From Melampsora larici-populina 98AG31 (Eukaryota > Basidiomycota > Pucciniomycetes > Pucciniales > Melampsoraceae), in NCBI RefSeq assembly GCF_000204055.1, contig NW_006768777.1:1006036-1070035 (forward strand): 64,000 nucleotides of DNA. The letters are read 5' to 3'. Position 1 is the first letter of the stretch. Each line of letters starts with the position of its first letter. Positions 9,701 to 20,906 of the stretch are shown here, piece after piece. The notes beneath the pieces are model-generated. The model was not told where the DNA came from and did no database searches. It saw only the letters and a list, made by a program, of their open reading frames with translations. Both the position numbers and the translations under genes were made by a program.

Positions 9701-10699
9701 TGTGCGAGTTATATGTAGGTAGACTGCGGAGGAAAAACCCGGAAAGTACAAAGAACTCACTGGCAAAACTTATTTTCCAACCTTGAGATCTTCTCACCTT
9801 TGCAACACCTTCTTTCTTCTTGCAATCATCATTTCTCCCGTTCAATCAAACACTTTGATTTTGACCATCACAAAATCAATTTCACTCTTCCTAAAACGAG
9901 AATGGTAAGTTTCTCTCTTAACCAGCATCCTCAAAAGATTTACTGAATAAACTAATATAAAAATCCGTTCGTTTTTCTTCCTTGTTAGTTCTGATGAAAT
10001 TCCTTTGGTTCCACATTTGATACATCAAAATTCATCTTTTGATCGATCACCAAATTGTCTTGTCTTTACACAGATCATATCACCACTCCCAAACCTCAAA
10101 CCAATCCACTTTCACCAAGTTCATTTCTTTGATGATTCACATCAAATTCGGATCATCTATCATCTCAGAGACTCATATTGCTTGTACAATTTGGAGTGCA
10201 CCAGATCATGTAGATATGAATTTCTCATGTCATCAACTTAACCATTTTCATGATTCTATTACAAAATCAATCGATTTAGATTTACTAAGCAAACCACTTT
10301 GTTTTAATTTCTTGAACTCTTTCGATGATCTTGAAGTTATCCATGAAATGTATTATTAAAGATCTGTATCATGAAGGTTCATTGATGTATAATGTGGAAT
10401 TTCGATCCAAGGTGCAAAAGTAGCAAGGTTCATAGGTTCGATTTGATTAAAAAATGAAGGTGATCTTGAATGTAATAAACCAATGAATAATCCACTAATC
10501 AAACCACCTAAAGAATACCAAACATGTTCATTTCATTAAAAGCTTTTCGAATAGGATTTGATTATAATTTGATGATCTAAAGAGTAGAAAAGAAAAAATG
10601 AACTTCCAATGCGACTACATTTGGTGACTGTGCCTCTAGGCTACCATACTACTTGGACAAAACGGAAATAACAAAAGTGACTTAGCACTCGCAGCAATT
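9701..10699. pseudogene. Gene remnants enclosed by the inverted repeats
   Basis: The plus strand has a promoter-like pyrimidine leader, then ATG-GTAAGT at about 9902 and an acceptor near 9988. The joined frame hits a stop at once. A 106-codon ORF follows at 10039-10359. On the minus strand an open stretch ending at about 10366 (from about 10531) translates as a membrane-protein-like segment rich in G, L, F and W. Which strand was coding is uncertain. I read it as a captured or decayed gene fragment of unknown function. Confidence 0.3.
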
Positions 10700-10998
10700 A
10701 CACTGCAATGTTACATGTTACAGTTGAGAGGTTTTTAGAAACTTTGGGGTAATTTTAAGGAGGGAGGGGAGAAACTTCCTCGGGAAAAAAGATATGTACA
10801 ATGTGCGGAAAAGTACGGCGAACAAGATTTTTCTTTGGTCCAGAGAACCATTGCTTGAAGGAAAAGGCTGTAGAGGGGTTTTGAGACGCTCTCCTGCAAA
10901 AGGCTTCAACCCTGAGCAATGAGTTTGTGCGAGTTTGGCACAAGTCCCTCGCTCGACGCCTCGCGAGAGGCGCGAGCGTGGGACTTTGATAAGTTTAC
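10700..10998 (-). repeat. Right arm of an inverted repeat pair
   Basis: This is the inverted counterpart of 9416-9700, including 'ttctttggtccagagaacc' and the 'gcctcgcgagaggcgcgag' palindrome. The two arms bracket about 1 kb of unrelated sequence. They could be the ends of one composite element or two independent insertions in opposite orientation. No target duplication distinguishes the two. Confidence 0.8.
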
Positions 10999-11070
10999 AA
11001 AAATACACATCTTTTTCTCTATTTTGCACTGCAAAAAAATATTTTAAGATTTAATTTCTTCCCCCCCCAA

Positions 11071-11445
11071 CAACGCCCAAACCAAACCGACACGATACGA
11101 CTTTTCGGAGGTTTTCCATGTGGTATCGGCCAACCCACATATTCAGACCAATACCCGATACGATATGAGGGCAAAAAAAACCGGTCGGCCATATCGTGTC
11201 GCTGAAGCGATACGAGCCAATACCATAGTTAAAGATTGGTTGCAAGGCTTTTCAAGTAAGAAAAAGGCGAATTGCCAGGAATTGCCTCCATCCTATATTG
11301 TGTCGCCGATACCCGATATGGGAAATCCTCACTCCTCAAATCGGGTTGGCCAAACCGACATGAGGAAAACCAATGATTTGGTGTCGGGTTGGCGACACGA
11401 AACCAATCCGATACCAACATCCAGGCCGGATTGGTTCGGGCGTTG
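11071..11445. mobile_element. 375-bp MITE, CAACGCCC ends, 7-bp TSD
   Basis: The termini are CAACGCCC (11071-11078) and GGGCGTTG (11438-11445), and the inverted match extends roughly 20 bp. A perfect 7-bp duplication CCCCCAA lies at 11064-11070 and 11446-11452. The interior repeats CCGATAC and CGACACGA-like motifs in both orientations. It has the same end type and duplication length as the elements at 810 and 2346, but different internal repeats. It encodes nothing. Confidence 0.88.
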
Positions 11446-11452
11446 CCCCCAA

Positions 11453-12075
11453 GAGAAATAACCAAAAAAAATCATCAACAAATTTTTAGTATATAATTAA
11501 TAAAATCATATAAAAACTTGATTAAACTTTTTATTTTGATGTTAATTTTTCTAAATTAGATCTAGAATCAAATCAATTTTGGTTTGTTTTGTTTTGAGAA
11601 TTACAATTGAGTTTTTTTTTTAAAAAGATTTCTATATATATATAAAACAAAAACAAAAGATGCCTTTAATAAATCTCACATTCATATCACAACTAACTGT
11701 TCTTTTTTTTGCTTCTTCTTTCTACTTTTTTTTCATTTGTTTTATGAAAAAAGAAAAAACATTATCTTGAGCAAAAAGAAAAATACAAAGTTTGAAAAAA
11801 TGGGCAAAAACAAATGGTCCAAGAAGAGATTTTCTTTTCTTGTTCGTTTGGTTGTTAGATTTTCTTTTTTTTTCTTCTTCTTAATTGAAGGTCTACTCAA
11901 CTCTTATAAGGGTTTTTTTGTGATGGTCGTTGTTGTTGAATGAGGTATACATGGACAATATGATGAATGATAAAAAAGATAAGTCAGATGTTAAGTGATC
12001 AATAAAGAACAAACAAAATGCCACTAGCTAATAGGATGAAATGAAAAAAGGACTCGAAACGAAGCCAAGAGTTCT
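11453..12075. other. AT-rich spacer with homopolymer runs
   Basis: Low-complexity A/T runs and a lysine/phenylalanine-rich 68-codon ORF (11737-11943) that looks like a composition artefact. It probably includes the 3' region of the neighbouring minus-strand gene. Confidence 0.5.
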
Positions 12076-15069
12076 TTATTCAATTGGAAGACCTTCAATT
12101 CCATCCATCAAATTTAACATTGGTACATCTTGATCTCCATCACCACCGACTCCTTGATTCCTTTCAATTACACTCTTGAAAAGTGGTGTATCAAACATTT
12201 GATTAATTGCTAATCTAAGTTCTTCTTCTTCTTCTACTTTACCTCGCTTCCTTTGTGGTTGTGGTTGATGATTAATTTCATCTTTTCTTGTACCTCTTTT
12301 TCTTCTCGATTTTCGATTATTAGGTGAAAGTAATAAACTTTTTGCATTTAATTTTTTTTGTTGTACTAAACTCAAGGTTTTTTCTCCTGCTCTTGCTGAC
12401 GGCTGAATCGCTCCGTCTATCATGATCGGTTGTGGTGGTTCATTTGACATTCTAAAAGCGGTCATTGGAACTCTTCTCCATCTAGAAAGATCATCTAAAT
12501 TCGATTTCCCTCCTCTTTCTTCAATGCTTTCTTCTATTCCTTCAGCATGACCAAAATCAAAAAAATCGTCATCGTCTTTTGAAGAGATTCCATGAATGAA
12601 GGCAGTGATATCAAAATCGTCCTCTGGAGCTGATTGTTCAGCTGGATGATTTGAATCCGGTTTAGGTGTTCCTAATGACGATCTTTCACTATCATTTCCA
12701 CATGATTGATCTCGTAGCTTCTTGAATCGATTATATCGAACCACTTTTCCACCCGTGAACGGTGAGATCGGAGGGATGGCTTTTTCGTCTATGATCGTAC
12801 GGCCAGCAGTTTTAGCCACTGCAAATGATCCCATCACCGGTAGTTGGATCTCAGGTGTGGGTCCTAAAGCTTCAGTAAGAACCGGCCTAGTTGTAGATGA
12901 ACCAGGAGGAGCTGGGAGTAGACAAGAAGTAGAGATACTGGGTGACTCGATGATCCGCCTTGTTGCTTGAGGTGATGCGTTTGCACTTTCTTCTTCCGGC
13001 AACACAAAGAATTCAACATCGCCCGATAGTTCGAAATTGGTTAACAGAGAGCCAAGAGCCGAATCCGGAGGTAAATCAAAGAACATTGCATCGTCTTCCT
13101 CATCATCATCTACTTCTATACCAAATTTCACAAGACCCGAATGATCATCTTCGTCTAATGAATCCGTCGTATCCCCATCTTCTTCTTCTACCTCAATTTG
13201 TTCCTCATCTGGTTCATGAGTCTGTAATGATTCAAATTCTTCAATGATCATATAACCTGTCTGACTACTACCGCCGCTATCACTACCGAAGTGACTTTCC
13301 AAATCAAAGTTTTCACCCAAGTCATGGTCAATGGACTGGAATCTAGTCATCTCTGTTAGATCGTAATCACTGGCTTCCATTAAGAGGAACTCGGCGAATT
13401 CATCAGTCTCGTCGCTCTTCTCTCCTTCATCTAGAGTTCAAAGGAGGCTGATCAGCTTCAATGTTCAAAGTATGAAGGGTTCATAGTTGAAGCTAAAGCT
13501 TACCGTACTCCGACTCGGACCAAGTGACAGGCACGCCTAGCTCATTGGCACCAAAATCAGTGTATTCTAAACAGACATCCTCTCCTAACTCGGAGGCATC
13601 ATCCATCACGATATCTGTTAAAGGTGCTCGGCTGGGACTTGTCTCAGGTGGTCGTTCCAAAGTCACTGGAGCTGTTGCAGTCAAGGTATCCAACAGTTTG
13701 CTGTCATCGTTAATGGTTTCGGATTGAGCCGGTGCTTGAGGCTCGGCCATAGCCTCAAAGGGTGGAGAAGCGATCTCGATGGTATCTTCAGACATCGATG
13801 ATGATGAGTCACTACTATCGTCCTCTTCTTCGTCGTCTGAAGATAAAGATGACAGACTAGAATCTGAATCTATTTCAGTGGGTTTCATGCGTTTGGAGCC
13901 AGACTGGGTATGCATCGAGGTTGGTGGTTCGGCTCGAGATGTATCATTGTTCTTGTCATTGTACCCGGCGCCGCTCAAGTTGAATGGATCCGGAGAAGTC
14001 TTGAGTGGTGGTTCAGGTCCTTCGATGTTGACTGTCAACGTATCTAGACCAGATCCTGGTGCTCGAGGAACATCGACCGCGTCAATCGAATTGGTGTGAT
14101 TGACAGATTTCACAACAGAATTTTGATCTACAGGTGTCGTACTGAGGCGATCAGCGTCAGACGCTGGAGTTGTTGGTGGTAGAGATATAGGACGATTTTG
14201 AGCCTGGACAGCTGATTGATCAGATGGCTTCGAGACTTGTTCATCCGATAAAGGTCTAAATTCGGTTACGGTCTGATATTTGAACTCTAGGTCTTCCTCA
14301 GTTTCATCTCCCGCATCTTGAGTTCTAGTGATCGTGCCAGAGGATTGACCATTAGAGCCACTTTGACCACTCCTACGCGTCTTGGTGGGTTCAGTTGAGA
14401 CTTCTGATCCCTTTTTACGACGGAAGCTGTTGGTTCGGTTCCTTTTAGGAGGTGATTTGATTGGAACGTCATCTTCTTCCATTCGGTAAGATGACGAAGC
14501 CTTGGTCCAAGGTGATCGGTTTGATTTACCAAGAGGTATTTGATTGACTCCACGTGGAAAGGCTGATGGCGCTCGACGAGATTGATCAGATGATCGGGAT
14601 GATGATTTGGGTGCAGGTTTGTTGATTGGTGGACCGACAGGGGTACTAGACTGAGTGGCGACAGTTGGAGAAGTTGAATTGGGACGTTGGTTGTCTTTGA
14701 GACGCTTGAATTTGGGTAGCTTGGGTAACGCACTCATCCCATTTGAATGCAAATTGAAAGTTAAGCCCATTTTGGGTTGATCGGATGGGTTTTGAGGCTC
14801 AGACTGTGTTGATGGTTTAGAACAGTCAAGCCTTTGAGAGGGTCCAGACTTGAGTTCGTGAGAATGAGTAGGAAGTGATCTGTTGAGGATCGTGTTGAGA
14901 TGTCTGGGTTGAGTATGACGAGATGGAGCTGAATGATTTTGTCTATTGAGAGGGTTAAAGTTACGTGCTAAAGAAAGAAGGAGAGAATGAAGATGAGTCA
15001 AGTGAAGAAATCAGATCCGAGTTTTGGTTGAAAAGAGTACTTACGGTTTTTTGAATGATGATGTGACAT
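12076..15069 (-). CDS. Large acidic, serine-rich, nuclear-type protein, orphan
   Basis: I do not recognise this gene. Model on the minus strand: 15045-15069, 13504-14967 and 12076-13430, with introns 14968-15044 (77 nt) and 13431-13503 (73 nt). The frame closes at 947 aa. The first exon is only 25 nt and starts in MSHHH. The N-terminal third is rich in S, P, T and basic residues; the centre holds a serine/aspartate tract (D-E-E-E-D-D-S-S-D type); the next part is acidic; near the C-terminus lies a strongly basic run (RKSRRKRG and QRKRGK) that looks like a bipartite nuclear signal. No Cys-rich or catalytic domain is visible. Codon use is ordinary and the long open frame survives two introns, so it is probably a real, fast-evolving gene. 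Confidence 0.72.
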
Positions 15070-16223
15070 CTTTTAATATCGCAGCGAGTTTAATCGATTA
15101 GTTTTGAGCCTAGAAGTTAAGTATCCTAAAGTAATGTAAGTTGATGGATTGGATAGATAAGTTTGATAAACTTTTTCGGATAGGCTATCTGAGATTGATG
15201 ATTTTGAGTTTTGATTTGGAATGAGAATCAAAGTTGAATATTGATTGGATAAGAATGAAGATTGGGTTTAGAAGTGAAAGAAGAGAAGATATAGTGATCG
15301 ATTTGATATTTTGAGATATGGAGTGTCACTGTTGGGTATTGAAATCTAAGTTGAATGAATCTTGAGAAGTTGAAGTTGAATGAAGTGATAGATTGATAGC
15401 ATGTTACGATTAGATATAATAAAGTGATGATGATAAGTTGATTGTGAAGTCCAAAAGATAGAACCAGTAATGATCATGTTTTTGATCTGGATACTGCTTA
15501 TTGGACTTGTGAATTGAGAAAATGAACAATCTGGATTGAAGCTTGCCAAGATATCTTGTGGTTCTAATTCGAAATCACCTTATTGATAGTCTCAAATATA
15601 TTGAGGTGGGTCAGTCGACTTACAAGTTTGGTGCAAGGACTATGTACACCCTTTTTTAAGTCAGTATTCTTTTATGGTTAACAGTCGTACAGAAGTGATT
15701 GTACTAGAGCTGTATATATAGACTGTAATATGCTAGTAAAGGAGATAAAAAAATGAAATATTTTGGTTGATTGAAATCAGATGGTTTTGTTGATAATGGA
15801 TTGGATGAAGAATTACCGCGATTTAATAATCGATTGGAATGATCGAGGATGGTAAAGAAGGTAAACAGGGTCTGATTCTCAATTTTTTAAAATCTTACAC
15901 GTGAAAGATGTGGATTGATTTGGATCCTTGATTTGATGAGCATTTTGTATGCAGTCAAACTAATTTCAAATTCGAAAATCTCATTTTTCTTTCACTTGTT
16001 TCAGGGCTCTTATCTGTCAAATATCCATCCCCATGCCTCGTTGAAACAATTTTGTAAGTAGGAAAAATTCACCGCAAAAACCTTGAGTGTGGTCTAACGA
16101 AAGTTTTTCTTTCCGTTTCACTTGCCTTTCAGCAGGCTCGGCTATTTTCTCTGCTCTTGAAAATTTGACCCTCGAGGAACCTTGCCGCGGGTAAATCGCC
16201 GGTTGGTCTGTCGGCAAAAAATC
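15070..16223. other. Intergenic, upstream of the orphan gene
   Basis: AT-rich sequence with many GATTGA/GATGA-type short motifs and no convincing ORF. It probably contains the promoter and leader of the minus-strand gene ending at 15069, and the tRNA-Tyr termination signal at its far end (T6 on the minus strand, 16217-16222). Confidence 0.5.
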
Positions 16224-16345
16224 TCCCTCGAACCGGGATCGAACCAGTGACCTAGAGATGCTTGTTTCAGACGATCAACCCGCGAAAGTTGTTTATCCCA
16301 ATAGCCAATTACAGTCTCTCGCTCTTCCAACTGAGCTATCGAGGG
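16224..16345 (-). tRNA. tRNA-Tyr (GTA) with a 49-nt intron
   Basis: On the minus strand the cloverleaf is complete: acceptor CCCTCGA/TCGAGGG, T-arm ACTGG-TTCGATC-CCGGT, anticodon stem AGAGA/TCTCT, and a loop C-T-G-T-A-A-A with anticodon GTA. A 49-nt intron follows position 37, the canonical place for eukaryotic tRNA introns, and nearly all eukaryotic tRNA-Tyr genes have one. The mature length is 73 nt. A T6 Pol III terminator follows at 16217-16222. It lies 155 bp upstream of SNRNP40 on the opposite strand. Confidence 0.95.
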
Positions 16346-16500
16346 CGGTGAGAAATTTGGAATCATTTGGCCTATCGATTTTATCGAGTTCGATTCGATT
16401 ACGTTTTCACCTCAAAACCCTATTCTTCATAACGCGCCTCGCGTTTCTCAATCGATCGTCATTCCCATCCCTAACGAATCGCAAAGAAACAAAGAAAACA

Positions 16501-17925
16501 ATGGTAAAACGGCCCTCAGAAGACGGTGCTCTGATTTCAAAACGAGCTAAAGCTGATGAAGAAAATCATCAACAATTGATCGTTAGTAGTGATGGATCTG
16601 GTAAAGGTCAATTAATTCAATCGGTTAAAAGGTAAGCTATCCATTCATTTTGATGATCACGTTGATGTCGATTTCACTAATGATGATATTCGTAAGTATA
16701 TAGGACTAGTGGTCTTGCTGCTCCGATCATGGTCTTGAGTGGTCATACTGTCGGTCAGATTTTTTTTATCTTTTGATGATATCAACTTAATTAATCTAAC
16801 CATCTTTTTTATTTATTTTCCATCGGTTTTTATAGGCAGAAGTTTTAGATGTTAAATTCGATTCAAGTGGTGATCATTTAGCTTCAGCTTCAGCTGATCG
16901 TACTATAAATCTTTGGTCAGTTTATGGAGAAGAGTGTAGAAATTATGGTTTATTAAAAGGTCCAAAAGGAGCGATCATGTCAATTGATTTTTCACCTATC
17001 AGACCACTTGAAAGACTTTATGCTGCTTCAGTTGATAGAACCGTTACTACATTTGATCTTCATACTGGTATACCTTCTCGAAGACATCGTGGTCATACTG
17101 GAATTGTCAATTCGATTAGTATCTCTTCTACTAGTAGTCGTGATTTGATTGCTTCTGGTTCGGATGATGGAACAGTTAAGATTTGGTGTGAAGACGAAAA
17201 AGATGCAGTTGATGAAGTTGAACTTAATTATCCAATCACAGCTGTTCAATGGTCTGCTGATGGTCAACAACTCTTTATTGGTGGAATTGATAATGATGTA
17301 CATTGTTTTGATTTACGGAAGAAAGAAGTCTCTTGGAGTTTACGTGCTCATACTGATACCATCTCAGGTCTCAGGTTGAGTCCTGATGGTAGCTTTTTAC
17401 TTAGCTCAGCCTTTGATGATACATTACGTATTGTAAGTTGATCGTTTGATGATACCCTTCCCATTGACCGTCAAGTTTGGGTGGACTGACAAGCGTTCTT
17501 GATATGTATTTTTAGTGGGACGTAAGGCCATTTGCTCCTGTCAACAACTTGAATGGACCGCATTATCCACCTCGACTCGTCAAAACCCTTCTGGGTGCGC
17601 CTTCTGGACATGACAATGTAAGAAAAGTCCGTGTGATTATCCAAAAATCATCTTACATCTGACTCAAACATAACCCATCCTGATCTTGAATAACTAGCAA
17701 TTACGAACACCTTCATGGGATCCAAGTGGAGATAGAGTAGCAGTAGGAGCAGCTGATCGATCACTTACCATATGGCATGTGAACACTGGTAACATTCTAT
17801 ATAAGTTACCGGGCCATAAAGGAACCGTTACCTCTTGTGATTTTCATCCAAAAGAACCTATCATTGCAAGTGGAGGAGTAGATAGACAAGTGTTTCTTGG
17901 TGAACTTGATCCAATGGCTAGATAA
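16501..17925 (+). CDS. SNRNP40: U5 snRNP 40-kDa WD40 protein
   Basis: This is a spliceosome component (S. pombe Cwf17/Spf38 type) that binds Prp8 within U5 snRNP in the nucleus. Model: 16501-16631, 16704-16749, 16836-17432, 17516-17617 and 17698-17925, phases consistent, 367 aa (human SNRNP40 is 357). Seven WD repeats can be traced. Orthologue-specific wording is present: A-P-I-M-V-L-S-G-H-T near residue 50, G-G-I-D-N-D in repeat 4, the R-I-W-D-V-R-P-F-A-P block, and I-L-Y-K-L-P-G-H-K-G near the C-terminus. The N-terminal 45 residues are a basic tail, as in relatives. The donor of intron 2 (GTCGGT) is weak but required by the frame. It is a single-copy housekeeping gene. Confidence 0.93.
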
Positions 17926-19541
17926 GATTGGTTGCTTTGAATCAATTATAAAAAGTTTCAAGTATGCAATGTATTCATAGGAAATTTTGTCGATCTTCCA
18001 GATTCATACCAGAGGGGTTCTCTTCGGATAGATTATAACTCAGAAGTGACGGATGGAGGTTTAAAAAGCTTTCAATTTCAACTCGTGCAATTTTCTGTTT
18101 GGTGAATTGTCGAATCGTTTTCAAGTCCAAAACCCGTGGTCATGTCAAGTATCCTGACAATTTTGCATCTTGATACATACATCTTTCCCTCCTTGAAGAT
18201 GAAATAATATTGGGGTTGATGGAGATTTGATCAATTTCACAGGAATTTTCAAACTGAGAAAGAGATTTGCAGGGTATGCGTATTCAGAAAAATCGCGTAT
18301 GGAATTCAAGGTGTGGTTCAATATTGAAATCAGATGATCTGAATTGGTTGTGCCAATCATCATTGATATCTTCTTGCCAAGTTATCAAACAAGTTATAGA
18401 AGAAGAACCCATCAAACCAACGCATGGAGAGAATGACTGATGTTATTGCTATGGCACCTCTAAGCATCTAGACATCATTCTCTTTGCCTGCTCGGCTTCC
18501 TCGCAGTAGATATACGCTAGCTAAGGCAGTCGTCAGGGGCATTGACTTCGAGAGCTGATAAGCAACCATTTGCTTCAAATTATTGACTGCCGAAGTCACG
18601 AAGTCAGCATGACTGGGGATAAGGTCATCAACTGAGGGGCAACCTTCTTCAGCTGCGAAGTGTCTTTGGGTTGGAAAACAATTACAACCAGTACCGCCAT
18701 GACTATTCCTTAGAATATGCAATGAGAATATATGTTTAAAAACATCCATAGAAAGGTGCCACAGTCCTAAACCTCATACACCTATCTCCCAGAGGAAGTA
18801 GCTCTAATTCCAACAAGGTAATGGACTTGGCTAGCCTTTACCCCATCTGAATGATGTTATCTAGGGGGAAGAATTCTACATCTATATTGCTCCGTGGTGC
18901 CTGCCCTGAGCATAGAAGATTGTATTTTATTGGTCAAAGGCAATCCTGTAAACATTTGAAATTCAGCTGGCAATATTTTACATTCTTCACATCGACCCAT
19001 CTTCATTTCTTTGGTCCCCAACAGACTTTCAGAAGAATTTGGCAGTTTCAGCACCTGCGCCCATAGATTGACTCTTGGGACAATCGGACAATCTTCCACA
19101 ACCGAGAAATGTAACAACTGCGAAGTGGGTACCCTCTGGGAGCTTGCATTGGTAATGTGTTTCTATTGCCATTGGTTCCAGTGAACATCCTTCTGGTCAC
19201 CGGGTTTTATCAGATTTCGAGATGTCAGTTGAAACATCACTGCGCTTGATAAGAATTGAACAAATCTTTCAACATCAGACTCGCATACGGTTCTGAAGGT
19301 GGTACCAGACCAAGACTGCGTTTATCTAGGACGCGTTGCGGTAGGGAGTACTGCAAACCAGCTTCACTCGATTAAACATCCCCCTCCAAAGTGGTACAAT
19401 TTGGGTGGCCAGTGAGGTTTTCATCATATTCAGCCCCGCCTCGCAGCGTGCAATTCAAGTTCCGAGACTATACAAACCAGTAAGGAATGCCCTCATTGAA
19501 TGGCGATGAGATTGGTAGAACCTCACCAGTTCTCGAATGCC

Positions 19542-19550
19542 TATATATAT
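19542..19550 (+). promoter_or_regulatory. TATA box of effector-like gene 1
   Basis: TATATATA inside the shared string 'tgcctatatatatt', 162 bp before the ATG. The paralogue has the same string 155 bp before its ATG. Confidence 0.55.
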
Positions 19551-19703
19551 TGGAGCATTATAATCTACACCTAGTCATCCCAGGAACTTTACTAGACTAC
19601 ATTCCATTCACCCTCATCACAATTTACCATTGGTCCCTGAAATTCTATATATTCACTTGTAGTTCATTTTTATCTGCATCTTTGAGATCTTCTACGACGA
19701 AAA

Positions 19704-20306
19704 ATGTTGCTCCCGACAACTTTCATCTTGCTTGTCCTAGCTACGGCTCGAATCGCTGTATGTGCTCCCGTTGAAGACACTGTTAAATCAACAACGCTTC
19801 TGATCGGTTCAGACAATGGCCTTGAAAATCCGGTTCAGAAGGAAAAAGCGGCGAGTAGCGCAGCAGGCAATGTAGTTTCTACTCGCGGCGGTGGCTGCAA
19901 AGGATGCGCCTGTAGTCACGCACGTTCCAAACCTAAAGAAATCTACACCAAAATTGAAGGAAGTCCAGTAGATTCTGGCTCCAGTCAAGATGCAATTTCT
20001 GTAAACGCAGGTATGAAAAAGCAAGGTGATTTCTTGGTTCTTTCATTTGTCCTCTCTCCCACTTTGAATTTGATTTGTTTCGTTTTGATTGAGACAAAAA
20101 TGATCACTCAAGGATTGCCACTGATTGATATGAATGGCTTCTTCACCAAAAAATTTCGAACAATAGTTGTAGTTCCAGGTCAAGATATACAATCTACACT
20201 TGAACCTGTAAAACCCCCACCAAGTCCAACTACACACAAGTCTACAACATCGCTATTGAGCCCAGAGGAATTGACAGCAAGCTTTAAGGAATTACATAAA
20301 GTCTGA
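19704..20306 (+). CDS. Small secreted protein 1 (effector candidate)
   Basis: There is no known domain. Residues 1-21 are a classic signal peptide (MLLPTT, a run of L/V/A, then cleavage after VCA), so the product is probably secreted; in rusts such genes are effector candidates. Exons 19704-20025 and 20167-20306 give 153 aa. The 141-nt intron is a multiple of three without a stop, so an unspliced form of 200 aa is also possible. The mature protein has a Gly/Cys patch (GGGCKGCACS) and a proline-rich C-terminal part. The paralogue at 22326 shares the signal peptide almost word for word. A scrambled inverted copy of its 3' two thirds lies at 20498-20906. An upstream in-frame ATG is absent. Confidence 0.7.
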   Translation: MLLPTTFILLVLATARIAVCAPVEDTVKSTTLLIGSDNGLENPVQKEKAASSAAGNVVSTRGGGCKGCACSHARSKPKEIYTKIEGSPVDSGSSQDAISVNAGMKKQGDFLVLSFVLSPTLNLICFVLIETKMITQGLPLIDMNGFFTKKFRTIVVVPGQDIQSTLEPVKPPPSPTTHKSTTSLLSPEELTASFKELHKV

Positions 20307-20497
20307 CTCTACTTGAGGTAAAAAGTTTAAAAACACAGTTGTGAAATATGCAAAGTGAAGTTTTGTTTCTTTCATTCAACCTTTCCTGCTTCGCTTTGAT
20401 CAGCTTGTTCCCAGTCGAGACAAAATATGTTTACCCAAGTATTAACGCTGATGATATGAATTCCGTTGCCATATATTTTAAACAACAATTTTAGGAT

Positions 20498-20906
20498 TTT
20501 TTGGTGAAGAAGCCATTCATATCAATCAGTGGCAATCCTTGAGTGATCATTTTTGTCTCAATCAAAACGAAACGAATCAAATTCAAAGTGGGAGAGAGGA
20601 CAAATGAAAGAACCAAGAAATCACCTTGCTTTTTCATACCTGCGTTTACAGAAATTGCATCTTGACTGGAGCCAGAATCTACTGGACTTCCTTCAATTTT
20701 GGTGTAGATTCTGGCTCCGGTCAAGATGCAATTTCTGTACTTTTTACCTCAAGTAGAGTCAGACTCTATTTGAATTCCTTTAAGCTTGCTGTCAATTTCT
20801 TCTTGGCTCAATAGCGATGTCGTAGACTTGTGTGTAGTCGGACTTGGTGGGGGTTCTACAGCTTCAAGTGTAGATTGTATATCTTGACCTGGAACTACAA
20901 GAGCTA
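20498..20906 (-). repeat. Inverted, rearranged copy of effector-like gene 1
   Basis: 20498-20716 is the reverse complement of about 19941-20151, and 20748-20906 is the reverse complement of about 20170-20320. The two blocks are in swapped order compared with a simple inversion. At 20660-20750 a local hairpin has arms of about 34 bp (both carrying 'attgcatcttgac' or its complement) around a loop of about 21 bp. Several point differences from gene 1 show it is not an assembly mirror. It does not encode a complete protein. Confidence 0.8.

Noticed and set aside
11120..11465. 113-codon plus-strand and 78-codon minus-strand ORFs
   Set aside because: They lie within the 375-bp MITE and consist of its CCGATAC/CGACACGA repeats.
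13779..14733. ORFs of 106 and 148 codons overlapping the orphan gene
   Set aside because: Antisense and shifted-frame shadows of the serine-rich gene on the minus strand.
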